Source: Streptomyces misionensis (GTDB lineage Bacteria; Actinomycetota; Actinomycetes; Streptomycetales; Streptomycetaceae). From it: a stretch of 64,000 nt of DNA. The stretch is from the NCBI RefSeq assembly GCF_900104815.1, contig NZ_FNTD01000004.1:558001-622000 (forward strand). The letters run 5' to 3'. The translations under genes and the position numbers were made by a program. The notes under the pieces are model-generated. The model was not told where the DNA came from, ran no database searches, and saw only the letters and a program-made list of their open reading frames with translations. Below, piece by piece: positions 19,766 through 29,195 of the stretch. The stretch's first letter is position 1. Each line of letters starts with the position of its first letter.

Positions 19766-19793
19766 GGCAAGGAGTACGCGCTCCTTGCCTTTT
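19766..19793 (+). terminator. Intrinsic terminator with T-run on the strand opposite rox
   Basis: GGCAAGGAG (19766-19774), loop TACGCG, CTCCTTGCC (19781-19789), then TTTT (19790-19793): a textbook Rho-independent terminator for plus-strand transcription, rare in such GC-rich DNA. No gene lies upstream on the plus strand. The only candidate source is a promoter in the RAE region. The arms share GCAAGG/CCTTGC with the RAE. The remaining 200 bases to 19992 hold nothing else I can support. Confidence 0.55.
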
Positions 19794-19992
19794 CTGTTCG
19801 CCTCCCCGGTTTCGCTGGGCCGTACGGGTGACGTCCCTTCGGGTGAACGCCGGGCGGGGCACGGCCGGCGGGGCGCGGGCGGGGGGCCTTTCGCCGCCGG
19901 GCGATCACCGCGGAAGCATCGACGCAGCGCGTTGTCAAGGTCGCGGACGGTGACGAGGCGGCGGTGGCGGGGGTCCGCGATAAACGGGAGGC

Positions 19993-20808
19993 ATGAGACC
20001 GTTCCGCATCCAGTCCTGGGCCGCCGCCGTGCTCCTCGCGGGCGCCTGCGCCCTCACCGGTCCGACGACCGCTCCGGCCGCGCAGGGAGCGCCCGGCAGG
20101 ACGGCCGTGGCCTATGTGGCCCTCGGGGACTCGTACTCGGCGGGGGTGGGCGCCGGCAGCTATCTCGGCTCGGGCGCGGAATGCCTGCGCAGCAGCAAGG
20201 CGTACCCCGCGCTGTGGGCGTCGGCCCACGCCTCGTCCTTCGCCTTCGTCGCCTGCAACGGCGCCAAGACCGGCGACGTCCTGGCCAAGCAGCTGGGGCC
20301 GCTCGACGCCCGGACCGACCTGGTCAGCATCACCGCCGGCGGCAGTGACGCGAGCTGGGCGAAGGTCATGGGGATCTGCGCCCTGCCCGGCACCACCACG
20401 TGCATGTCCGCCATCGGCAACGCGCGCGACTACGTCGACAAGAACCTGCCGGCCAACCTGGACCGGCTCTACTCGGCGATCCGGAGCAAGGCGCCGTCCG
20501 CCCATGTCGTGGTGCTCGGGTATCCGCACTTCTACCAGCTGCACGGCACCTGTGCGCGCGGGCTCGACGACAGCGAGCGGGCCGCGCTCAACGCGGCCAT
20601 CGACCACCTCGACAGCCTGATCGCCCAGCGTGCCAGCCGGCACGGCTTCACGTTCGCCGACGCCCGCAAGGCGTTCAGCGGGCACGAGATCTGCTCGGCC
20701 GGCCCCTGGATGCGCAGCGTCGACCTGCTGGACCTGACGCAGTCGTACCACCCCACGGCCTCGGGGCAGTCCCTCGGCTATCTGCCCCTGTTCACGCGCA
20801 CGGCCTGA
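19993..20808 (+). CDS. Secreted SGNH/GDSL esterase-lipase
   Basis: The protein has 271 residues. A signal peptide runs ~1-30 (IQSWAAAVLLAGACALTGPTTAPAA). SGNH block I is AYVALGDSYSAGVG with nucleophile Ser, block III includes SITAGGSDASW, and block V QSYHPTASGQSLGY provides the catalytic Asp/His (SYHP). The usual block III motif is GGND; here it reads GGSD, so Asn is replaced by Ser in the oxyanion hole. Six cysteines in the mature part could form the three disulphides known in Streptomyces secreted lipases. It probably cleaves short-chain esters or phospholipids outside the cell. The gene is preceded by AAACGGGAGGC. Confidence 0.9.
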   Translation: MRPFRIQSWAAAVLLAGACALTGPTTAPAAQGAPGRTAVAYVALGDSYSAGVGAGSYLGSGAECLRSSKAYPALWASAHASSFAFVACNGAKTGDVLAKQLGPLDARTDLVSITAGGSDASWAKVMGICALPGTTTCMSAIGNARDYVDKNLPANLDRLYSAIRSKAPSAHVVVLGYPHFYQLHGTCARGLDDSERAALNAAIDHLDSLIAQRASRHGFTFADARKAFSGHEICSAGPWMRSVDLLDLTQSYHPTASGQSLGYLPLFTRTA

Positions 20809-20832
20809 GCCGGCCCGGGCGGGGCGCCGCCG

Positions 20833-21081
20833 TCAGCGGTCGCCGGGGGCCCGGTCGGGACGGCCGCGGGTGGCGCCGAAGCCGGTCTCGTGGTCCCAGA
20901 CGTGGGTGCAGGTGGGGCACTGGAGGTGGAGCACGCTGCCGGTGTTGGACAGCAGATAGCGCCAGTGCCTGCCGCACCTGCGGCGTTCCTCGCAGGTGGC
21001 GCAGCCGCGGTGGTCCGCGCAGTTGGGGCAGGTCACCCAGGCGCGGCGGCCGATGTCGGCGTGCGGATCAAGCGGCAGCAC
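20833..21081 (-). CDS. Small zinc-ribbon-like protein
   Basis: The protein has 82 residues from GTG 21081, with GGAGA upstream inside the previous gene. It carries CPNC, CATC, a single Cys in RRRCGRHW, and CPTC, a spacing suggesting one or two zinc sites, with basic residues (EERRRCGRHWRY) between. I do not recognise a named family. Its start overlaps the end of the upstream small gene by 14 bases (stop 21068), so the two are translationally coupled and probably act together. Function unknown; nucleic-acid or protein binding is a guess from the ribbon. Confidence 0.65.
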   Translation of the reverse strand: MLPLDPHADIGRRAWVTCPNCADHRGCATCEERRRCGRHWRYLLSNTGSVLHLQCPTCTHVWDHETGFGATRGRPDRAPGDR

Positions 21082-21325
21082 GGCCGTCTCCGCGCTCGGG
21101 CAGGACACCGGCGGCGACCAGTTCGTCGTAGATGCGCTGCTGCTCCTCGTCGAGGCCGGAGTAGAGCAGGTCGCGGGCGGCGTCCTCGTCCCGCAGCGCC
21201 TCGACGGGGTCCCAGGCGGGGGCGACGGCGTCCATGACGTGGGCCCGGCGGAGCATCTCGTGGGCGGTGAGGTCGACGGAGAACTCGACCGGGTCGGCGG
21301 CGGGGGCGGGGTCATTTGCGGACAT
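21068..21325 (-). CDS. Small acidic helical protein (DUF6400-like)
   Basis: The protein has 85 residues from ATG 21325. It is Ala/Asp/Glu-rich and almost wholly helical by composition: EFSVDLTAHEMLRRAHVMDAVAPAWDPVEALRDEDAARDLLYSGL and LDEEQQRIYDELVAAGVLP. I believe it corresponds to an actinobacterial domain of unknown function. It overlaps the zinc-ribbon gene by 14 bases. An open extension to 21451 is not supported by a ribosome binding site. Confidence 0.7.
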   Translation of the reverse strand: MSANDPAPAADPVEFSVDLTAHEMLRRAHVMDAVAPAWDPVEALRDEDAARDLLYSGLDEEQQRIYDELVAAGVLPERGDGRAAA

Positions 21326-21525
21326 ACGTACGAACTTAGGGAGCCCTTCTCCGCTGCGGCAAGGGTGGGTGGGGGACCTCACAGCGGGTCGGCGGCACGG
21401 ACGGCGAACGGCCCGGTGCCGCACGTTCGCGGAACCGGGCCGTTCGACCACCGGGTGAGCGGGGCCGGTGTCCTCCTCGGGAGCTCGGCGCTCCTCGTCA
21501 CGGGCCCAGTGCTCCTCGCGGAGCG

Positions 21526-21690
21526 TCAGCGCTCCTCACGGAAGGGGACGTGCTCCCCGACGACCGGGTCGTACTTGCGCAGAACGAGCCGGTCGGGGTC
21601 GTTGAGTCGGTTCTTCCGCGTCACGTAGGTGACGCCGGTCCCGGCGGTCGACTTCAGCTTGACGACGGGACGCGCGGTGCTGCGTGCCAT
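21526..21690 (-). CDS. rpmG: 50S ribosomal protein L33, zinc-free (C-) paralogue
   Basis: The protein has 54 residues: [19 protein letters not shown], then [20 protein letters not shown] and FREER. This is a complete L33, but the four zinc-binding cysteines of the C+ form are absent. In Streptomyces, C- L33 paralogues replace the zinc-containing form under zinc starvation and are usually Zur-controlled with other C- ribosomal genes. Here it stands alone, and I saw no obvious Zur box in the 287 bases upstream (21691-21977), which it shares with the divergent MMPL gene. A short hairpin GCTCC-TCGC-GGAGC (21511-21524) follows its stop. Confidence 0.93.
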   Translation of the reverse strand: MARSTARPVVKLKSTAGTGVTYVTRKNRLNDPDRLVLRKYDPVVGEHVPFREER

Positions 21691-21977
21691 GACCTTGCTA
21701 CCTTTCCGCCCGGCCTCCGCCCTCCTCGGGCTATGTCCCGGGCATGCCAATCAGGCGAGTCAACCGGGCCGGGGGCCGGGATATTCCCTCGCAGGGTCCG
21801 GCCCGGCGGTCCCCTCCCGCTGGGAGTTCTCTGTGGAATTCCCGCGGTCGACGCCCGGCGCGGGCGGCATCGGGGCCGGACTCTCCGGGAACTCCCAGGA
21901 TCTCTCCGGAACCGGACAGCGGGCACTGCCAGGCTCGGCGCTCCCCGAAGAGCACGACGTGATCTGGAGTCGCCCCC

Positions 21978-24197
21978 GTGGCCTCGTTCCTTTGCAAGCT
22001 GGGCCGGTTCTCCTTCCGGAAACGCTGGTTCGTGGTGGTGGTGTGGACCGGCCTGCTGGTGCTGGCCGGCCTGCTCGCCGCCCGCGCCGCACCCGCGCCC
22101 CCCAACGACTTCTCCATGCCGGGCACGGAGGCACAGCACGCCTCCGACCTGCTGCAGGACGGTTTCCCCGGGCTGCACGCCGACGGCGCCACGGCCCGGG
22201 TGGTGTTCCACGTCAAGGACGGGAAGATCTCCGATCCCCAGGCCAAACGGGAAGTGGAGGCCACCGTCCGCGCGCTGGGCGCGGACCCCCAGGTGAGCCA
22301 GGCGACCGATCCGTTCCGGACGGGTTCGGTGAGCAAGGACGGCTCGACCGCCTACAGCCAGGTCTCCTACGAGGTGTCCACCTCGCACCTCGAGGACTCC
22401 TCGCGGTCGGCGCTGCTGAAGACCGTGGAGGACGCCCGGTCGTCCACGCTGACCGTGGAGGCGGGCGGCAACGCGGTCTCGGCGGTGACGGCCGGCGGCC
22501 ACTCCAAGGAGGCGATCGGCCTCGCGGTGGCCGCGGTGGTCCTGGTCCTCACCTTCGGTTCGCTCGTGGCGGCGGGGCTGCCGCTGCTGACGGCCCTGCT
22601 GGGTGTCGGCACCGGCGCCTGCGTGATCAAGGCGCTGTCCGCCCCGCTCGGTCTCGGCACCACGACCACCGGTCTGGCCACCATGATCGGCCTTGCCGTG
22701 GGCATCGACTACGCGCTGTTCGTGGTCTCCCGCTACCGCGCCGAACTCGCCCGCGGCCGCGACCGCGAGGACGCTGCCGCACACGCGGTGGGCACGGCCG
22801 GGTCGGCCGTGGTCTTCGCCGGCACCACCGTGGTGATCGCGCTGGTCGGACTGCTGGTCGTGAACATCCCGATGCTCACGCAGATGGGCTTCGCCGCGGC
22901 GGGCACGGTGGTGCTCGCGGTGCTGATCGCCCTCACCCTGATCCCGGCGCTGCTCGGCATCGCGGGCCGGCGCATCGGTCCGACGCGTCCGCCGCGCCGC
23001 CGCAAGGGCCGTACGGCCGGTGACGGCCTCGGGGTGCGCTGGGCGCGCTTCGTCGTCCGCCGGCCGGTCGCCGTCCTGCTGACCGGCGTCGCCGCGCTGG
23101 CCGCGGTGGCCGTTCCGGTCGCCTCGCTCCAGATGGGGCTGCCCGGCGACGCGAGCCAGCCGGTGTCGACCACCCAGCGCAAGGCCTACGACCTGGTCAC
23201 CGAGGGCTTCGGACCCGGCTTCAACGGCCCGCTGACCGTGGTCGTCCAGTCCGCCTCCGGCGGCCCCGCCAAGGCCGCCGCCGAGAAGACCGCCCACCAG
23301 GTGAGCGGACTGGACGACGTCGCCTCGGTGGGACGGCCCCGGCTCAGCGAGTCCGGTGACACCGCCGTCCTCAACGTCGTACCGGCGAGCCCGCCCGGCA
23401 GCGAGCAGACCTCCGATCTGCTGAACGCCCTGCGCGACCCGGGCCTGGCGCACACGGCGGACGCCCGGATCCTGGTCGGCGGCAGCACCGCCATGAACGC
23501 CGACGTGTCCCAGAAGCTGTCCGACGCCCTGCTGCCCTATCTCGCCCTCGTGGTGGGCCTGGCGTTCCTGCTGCTGATCGCCGTCTTCCGGTCCCTGCTC
23601 GTCCCGCTCAAGGCGGCGCTCGGGTTCCTGCTGTCGGTCCTGGCCGGACTGGGCGCGGTCGTCGCCGTGTTCCAGTGGGGCTGGCTGGCGCAGTTCTTCG
23701 GAGTCGCCCAGCCGGGCCCGGTGATGTCGATGATGCCGATCTTCATGGTCGGCGTGGTCTTCGGTCTGGCCATGGACTACGAGGTCTTCCTGGTGACGCG
23801 GATGCGCGAGGCGTACGTCCACGGCAGCACGCCGCACGAAGCGATCGCGGACGGGTTCCGGCACAGCGCGCGGGTCGTCGTCGCCGCGGCGGTGATCATG
23901 ATCTCGGTGTTCGCCGCCTTCATGGGCTCGGACGAGCAGATGCTCAAGACCATCGGGTTCGGCCTCGCGATCGCGGTGCTCTTCGACGCGTTCGTCGTCC
24001 GGATGGCGATCGTGCCGGCGGTGCTCGCCCTGCTCGGCGACCGTGCCTGGCGGCTGCCGCGGCTGCTGGACCGCTTCGTGCCGAACCTGGACGTGGAGGG
24101 CGAACGGCTGGAAGCGGCCGCGGCGCCCGCCCCCGCGGAGCGGGCCGTCCACTTCGACGAGACCGCCGAGGCGGGCCGGCCCGGTCCCGGAGCCTGA
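21978..24197 (+). CDS. MMPL/RND-family exporter
   Basis: The protein has 739 residues from GTG 21978. The layout is typical: TM1 (RWFVVVVWTGLLVLAGLL), a ~130-residue extracytoplasmic loop, TM2-6, a second loop, TM8-12. The proton-relay Asp-Tyr pairs are visible in both halves: GLAVGIDYALFVVSRYR and FGLAMDYEVFLVTRMRE. Actinobacterial MMPL proteins export lipids, siderophores or antibiotics. No biosynthetic gene is adjacent to define the cargo. The streptophobe and two-component genes follow in the same direction, after 83 and then 73 bases, so co-transcription is likely. Confidence 0.92.
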   Translation: MASFLCKLGRFSFRKRWFVVVVWTGLLVLAGLLAARAAPAPPNDFSMPGTEAQHASDLLQDGFPGLHADGATARVVFHVKDGKISDPQAKREVEATVRALGADPQVSQATDPFRTGSVSKDGSTAYSQVSYEVSTSHLEDSSRSALLKTVEDARSSTLTVEAGGNAVSAVTAGGHSKEAIGLAVAAVVLVLTFGSLVAAGLPLLTALLGVGTGACVIKALSAPLGLGTTTTGLATMIGLAVGIDYALFVVSRYRAELARGRDREDAAAHAVGTAGSAVVFAGTTVVIALVGLLVVNIPMLTQMGFAAAGTVVLAVLIALTLIPALLGIAGRRIGPTRPPRRRKGRTAGDGLGVRWARFVVRRPVAVLLTGVAALAAVAVPVASLQMGLPGDASQPVSTTQRKAYDLVTEGFGPGFNGPLTVVVQSASGGPAKAAAEKTAHQVSGLDDVASVGRPRLSESGDTAVLNVVPASPPGSEQTSDLLNALRDPGLAHTADARILVGGSTAMNADVSQKLSDALLPYLALVVGLAFLLLIAVFRSLLVPLKAALGFLLSVLAGLGAVVAVFQWGWLAQFFGVAQPGPVMSMMPIFMVGVVFGLAMDYEVFLVTRMREAYVHGSTPHEAIADGFRHSARVVVAAAVIMISVFAAFMGSDEQMLKTIGFGLAIAVLFDAFVVRMAIVPAVLALLGDRAWRLPRLLDRFVPNLDVEGERLEAAAAPAPAERAVHFDETAEAGRPGPGA

Positions 24198-24218
24198 CCA
24201 CCCGCGGTACCCGCCCCC

Positions 24219-24264
24219 TTCGCACCGTCCGTGCGTCCCCCTTCGCTCCGTCCGTTCGTCCCCC
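24219..24264 (+). repeat. Tandem 23-bp duplication
   Basis: TTCGCACCGTCCGTGCGTCC-CCC (24219-24241) is repeated as 24242-24264 with two mismatches (CGCTCCGTCCGTTCG). It lies between the MMPL stop and the streptophobe ribosome binding site. It is probably a simple slippage duplication. Confidence 0.6.
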
Positions 24265-24280
24265 GCAGAGGAGTCAGCCC

Positions 24281-25795
24281 ATGCCCGCCTCACCGCAGCC
24301 CGGCACCGCCCCGCCGTGTGGACCGTGGCGCCATGCCCTGGAAGGAGCCCTCGCCGTCCTGGCCGCCACGGCGGTGATGGCCGTCACCGCCTGGGCGGGG
24401 CTGCTGGCCCTGGGGGCCGGCGCGATCGCACCGCTGTCCCGGCTCGTGCCCACCGTGCTGAGCATGGCCTTCGGCGGCGCGGTGGGCCTGGAGTCCGCTC
24501 CCTCGGCCGCCCCGGCGGCCGGCGGCGGGCTGCTCGGCGCGCTGGGCGGCGCGGGCGGGGGTCTCGGCCTGAGCGTCGACGGGGAGGTGCGGGCCCTGCC
24601 GTTGATGCTGACGTTCCTGGGCATGGCCGTCCTGGGGACGGTGTTCTTCCGGCCGCTGCGCCGCCGGGCCCGCCCGGTCCCGGCCCTGCTGTGGGCCCGC
24701 GCGGGCGGGGCGCTGACCACCGCCGCCGTGCTGTTGCCGGTCCTCGCGCTGCTCGGCCGGGGGACGGCACGCATGCCCCACTCGGTGACGGAACGGCTCG
24801 GCGCCAAGGCGGGCGGCGGGGGCATGGGCGGCCTGGGGGGCCTCGGCGCGGGCATGGGCGGCTCCGGCAAGGGCCTGGGCGGCGCGTTCTCCTCGGTGGT
24901 CTTCCACTCCGATGTCGTGGCCACCACCTTCCTCGGGCTGCTGGGGGTGTGTGCCGTGCTGGGGATCGGCTGTGTGGCGGCACGGCGTACGAGCCTGCCC
25001 CGGCCGGTGGCGCTGAGCCGGATGCGCCTGAAGTGGCACCCCGTGGTCTCCACGCTGACCGGGATGGCCGCCGTGGCGTGCTGTCTGGTCCTCGCACTGG
25101 CGGTGCTGGCCGGGGCGGCGTCGCCGGCCGGCCGGGAGCAGGTGGCCCGGGCCGCCGGTGCGCTGCTGCTGGCCGGGCCCGGTCTGTTCGCCGTCCTGCT
25201 CACCTCCGGGCTCGGTGCGTCATGGGAGGCCGCCTTCCGGCGCGAGCAGGGCGACGGCGGCGGGATGCTCGGGATGCTCGGCGGTGGGGCGGGTGCCGGC
25301 GGCGCGGGCAAGGACAGGTCCGTCGCCGTGGGCGACTGGTCCGGCGCCGGTGCGCCGCTGTGGCTGATCGGGCTGGTGCTGCTGCTGGTCCTGCTGGTGC
25401 TCGCCGGATATCTGATCGCGGGCCGCACACCGGCTCGCTCCGCGCGCGAGGAGGCGGACGCCCTGCTCGGCCGGCATCTGGAGCTGGCGCTGCGGACGGG
25501 CGTCGCGGTGGCCGCGGCGGTCCTGCTGTGCTGTCTGACGGCCCAGGTCTCGCTGCGGATGGGCATCAACGTGATGGGCGGCGAGATGGGCGCGGTGACG
25601 GCCGGTCTGGACGCGGCGGTGCGGCTGAGCGCCCTCACCGGATTCGTGACGGCCACCGCCGCGTCGTACGCGGGCAGCCGGTTGCACGGACTGCGGGCCG
25701 CGCGCCGGCCCCCGGTGCCGGGTCCGCCCCGGCGGGGCCTGCGCCGCCGCACCATGACGGCCGAATCGTCCCCCCGGGCGGGTGTGGTCTCATGA
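24281..25795 (+). CDS. Streptophobe-family polytopic membrane protein
   Basis: The protein has 504 residues from ATG 24281 with AGAGGAG upstream. About nine to ten TM helices are separated by glycine/methionine-rich low-complexity loops (GGGGMGGLGGLGAGMGGSG near 190; GGGMLGMLGGGAGAGGAG near 330). This combination of very hydrophobic helices and Gly-rich loops is what I recognise as the Streptomyces-restricted streptophobe family, whose function is unknown. The C-terminus is basic and Pro-rich. Lying between an exporter and a two-component system suggests an envelope role. Confidence 0.75.
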   Translation: MPASPQPGTAPPCGPWRHALEGALAVLAATAVMAVTAWAGLLALGAGAIAPLSRLVPTVLSMAFGGAVGLESAPSAAPAAGGGLLGALGGAGGGLGLSVDGEVRALPLMLTFLGMAVLGTVFFRPLRRRARPVPALLWARAGGALTTAAVLLPVLALLGRGTARMPHSVTERLGAKAGGGGMGGLGGLGAGMGGSGKGLGGAFSSVVFHSDVVATTFLGLLGVCAVLGIGCVAARRTSLPRPVALSRMRLKWHPVVSTLTGMAAVACCLVLALAVLAGAASPAGREQVARAAGALLLAGPGLFAVLLTSGLGASWEAAFRREQGDGGGMLGMLGGGAGAGGAGKDRSVAVGDWSGAGAPLWLIGLVLLLVLLVLAGYLIAGRTPARSAREEADALLGRHLELALRTGVAVAAAVLLCCLTAQVSLRMGINVMGGEMGAVTAGLDAAVRLSALTGFVTATAASYAGSRLHGLRAARRPPVPGPPRRGLRRRTMTAESSPRAGVVS

Positions 25796-25868
25796 ATGAG
25801 GGCCCCGGTCCCCCGGGGTCCTCACCCGGCCTCCCCTTCTCCGACGTCTGCGAGGCAGCACTCCGCAC

Positions 25869-26602
<734 letters not shown>

Positions 26603-26606
<4 letters not shown>

Positions 26607-28174
26607 GGCGCCACCCGCTGGCCCTGCCCGGCCGGCTGCTGCACCGCACCTCGCTGCGCACCCGGCTGCTGTGCCTGGCCACGGCGCTGGTCGCCGTGGG
26701 GCTGAGCGCGACGGGCGTGATCGTCACCACCTCGCTGCACGGCTACCTCCAGGACCGGGTGGACGAGCGGCTCTCCCTGACCGCGCAGATCGCCGCCCGG
26801 CTGACCCCGCCGTCCGGCGACGACGCCACCCGGGTGGCGAAGGCCGTGTCCCTGCTGCGGGAGACGTCCGTGACCTACGTGGACGACCGCGGCACCGTCC
26901 GCCGGGCCTTCGACGCCCACGCGACACCGTCCGGCGGGGTGCCGGATCTGCCCCGGCTGGATCGCGGGGCGGTACTGGCGCACGGCGGTCGTCCGTTCAC
27001 GGTGGCCTCGCGCGACGGCGACCACGCCTGGCGGGTCCTCGCCGTGGTCCAGCCGGACCAGCGCATCCCGGCCGGGGCCACCGCCACGCCGGGCAGCGTC
27101 GTCGTGGCCACCTCGCTGGACGAGGTCGACCGCACCGTCGCCAAGACCCGGGGTCTGTCGCTGACCGCGGGGCTCGTGCTGGTGGCGGTGCTCGCGGTGG
27201 CCGGCCGGTTCGCGGTGCGCTCCGGGCTGCGCCCCCTGACCCGGATCGAGGAGGCCGCCAACCGGATCGCGGCCGGGGACCTCGCCCACCGGGTGCCCGA
27301 ACTCGCCGATCCCCGCACCGAGGTGGGGCGGCTGACCGCCTGTCTGAACCAGATGCTCGCCCAGATCGACACCGCCTTCCAGGCCCGCGCCGAGGCCGAG
27401 TCGAGGATGCGGCGGTTCTTCGCCGACGCCAGTCATGAACTGCGCACCCCCCTGGTCGGCATCAAGGGCTACACCGACCTGTACCGCATGGGCGCCCTGG
27501 CCTCACGGGGCGACATCGACCAGACCATGGCCCGGATCGCCCAGGAGTCCGAACGCCTCACCCGGCTGGTGGAGGACATGCTGCTCCTGGCCCGGCTGGA
27601 CGAGGACACCGTGCACGGCCCGGCCGGCAACCCGGTCTTCCCGCTCGATCTGGCGCCGATGGATCTGCGCACCCTCGCCGCCGACGCGCTGCACGACCTG
27701 GGGGCCCTGGACGCCACCCGTCCGGTCACGCTCACCGGCCCGGGCGGCGGGCGGCCCGGCACCGCACCGGCCCTGGCGGACGAGGCACGGCTGCGCCAGG
27801 TGGTCACCAACCTCGTCGGCAACGCCGTCGCGCACACCCCCGCCGGCACCCCCGTCCGGATCGGCGTCGGCACGGCGGACGACGCGGCCGTGCTGGAGGT
27901 CGCCGACCGGGGCCCGGGGCTGACCGAGGAGCAACGCGCCCGTGTCTTCGACCGGTTCTACCGCGCCGACGACTCCCGCACCCGTGCCCTGGGCGGGGGC
28001 TCCGGGCTCGGCCTGGCCATCGCGCACGCCCTGGTCGCGGCGCACGGCGGGCGCATCGAGCTGCGCACCGCACCGGGCGAGGGCTGCACGTTCCGGGTGC
28101 TGCTGCCGCTTCTGGAACGCGCCCTCGCGGCGGACGCGCACCCCGGGGACTCCCCTCCGGTGTCCGGGAGTTGA
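26603..28174 (+). CDS. Membrane sensor histidine kinase
   Basis: The protein has 523 residues from GTG 26603, whose last two bases form part of the regulator stop (GTGA). TM1 (LLCLATALVAVGLSATGVIV), a ~130-residue extracytoplasmic sensor, TM2 (LTAGLVLVAVLAVAG) and HAMP (LTRIEEAANRIAAGDL) are followed by HisKA with His in FFADASHELRTPL and an ATPase with N box NLVGNAVAHTP, G1 DRGPGL and G2 GGGSGLGLAIAHALV. The short C-terminal tail is acidic. The signal is unknown. The order regulator-kinase and the overlap indicate a single operon. Confidence 0.93.
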
Positions 28175-28180
28175 CCGCCG

Positions 28181-29137
28181 TCACAGACCGACGGTGGCCC
28201 TGCGCCGCGCCTGGTCGTACTCGGTGAGCGGATCGCCGCCGGTGTTCCAGGGCCAGGGCGTGACGATGCCGCCGATGGTCTCGAAGAGCGCGGCGGCATC
28301 GCGGCGGCGGTCGGCGGCCATCAGCGCGTAGGCCAGCAGGTTGAGGTCGGCCAGGGCCCTGGCGTGCCGGAGGAAGCCGGGCTGGTTCCAGGTGTGGGCC
28401 ACCCGGTCGAGGGCCCGTACGGCCATGGCGTGGGACCAGTGGTTGCGCGCCACCAGCGCCTCGAACCCGCCCCGGCCGAGGACGGAGTGGTACTGGAGCA
28501 CCTGGGCGGTGAGTTCGACGGCCGCGCAGGGGGCGTTGGCCGGCATCCGGGCGCTCAGGGTGTCCACGAACTCCAGCACCTGGATGCGTGAGCCGCCCTC
28601 CTCGGGGCTGAGGTAGCCGAGCATCGTGAGGTACGCCTCGCGGTTCCAGCGGTCGCGGGCGAGCACCTCGTTCCACACCCCGAACGCCTGTGGCTGTGCC
28701 CAGCGTTGCAGCCGCGCCACCGCCAGCAGGACGATCCAGGGGGCGGGGTCCTCGGGGGCCAGGTCGGCGGCCTTGAGGCAGAGGTCGGTGGCCGCCGAGG
28801 CGTTCTCCGGGCGCCCCTCGGAGCGGGCGCGCATCACCTGTGACCAGGCGTGCAGCACCAGCGCGTCCGGATTGCGCGGTTCCCGGGCGGCCCAGGCCCC
28901 GGGCAGGTGCGAGTCCGTCATGAAGGCGGACAGGACGTCCAGCCGGTGGGTGCGACGGTCCCACTCGCCCGGTTCGTGGTCCAGTACGCGGGTGATCTGC
29001 GCCGCGCACAGGTCGGTCGTGGCGATCGTCCCCGTCCGTGTGGTCGCCCGCAGGGATTTGAGCAGTCTGCCCAGCTCCTGGTCGTCAAGTTCGGGAGCCA
29101 GCCGCGTTCTTCGGCGGCGACCTGAAAGAAAAGCCAT
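28181..29137 (-). CDS. Helical TPR-like protein of unknown function
   Basis: The protein has 318 residues, no signal or TM. It shows repeated helix pairs resembling tetratricopeptide repeats: DALVLHAWSQVMRARSEGR, ATDLCLKAADLAPEDPAPWI, FGVWNEVLARDRWNREAYLT and DLNLLAYALMAADRRRDAAALF. Streptomyces genomes carry such soluble proteins without assigned role. The N-terminus is basic (SGRRRRTRL). It is convergent with the kinase gene, the stops being only six bases apart, and no terminator hairpin fits between them, so transcripts may overlap. Confidence 0.75.
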   Translation of the reverse strand: MAFLSGRRRRTRLAPELDDQELGRLLKSLRATTRTGTIATTDLCAAQITRVLDHEPGEWDRRTHRLDVLSAFMTDSHLPGAWAAREPRNPDALVLHAWSQVMRARSEGRPENASAATDLCLKAADLAPEDPAPWIVLLAVARLQRWAQPQAFGVWNEVLARDRWNREAYLTMLGYLSPEEGGSRIQVLEFVDTLSARMPANAPCAAVELTAQVLQYHSVLGRGGFEALVARNHWSHAMAVRALDRVAHTWNQPGFLRHARALADLNLLAYALMAADRRRDAAALFETIGGIVTPWPWNTGGDPLTEYDQARRRATVGL

Positions 29138-29195
29138 GCAGGGAGGCTAGGGGCGTGCGGGCATTGCACAAGGTTTCCGCCGAGATCGTTATGGA

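Noticed and set aside
19755..19992. Possible small plus-strand gene starting at ATG 19755
   Set aside because: No ribosome binding site, an intrinsic terminator lies within its first 13 codons, and the frame runs into the esterase gene out of register.
21481..21540. Repeated GCTCCTC units after rpmG
   Set aside because: Short, degenerate and part of a weak 5-bp hairpin (21511-21524). Too weak to call a CRISPR-like or functional repeat.
21654..24293. 879-codon minus-strand frame opposite the MMPL gene
   Set aside because: Composition is Arg/His/Gln/Gly-rich with no domain. The plus strand has the clear MMPL protein.
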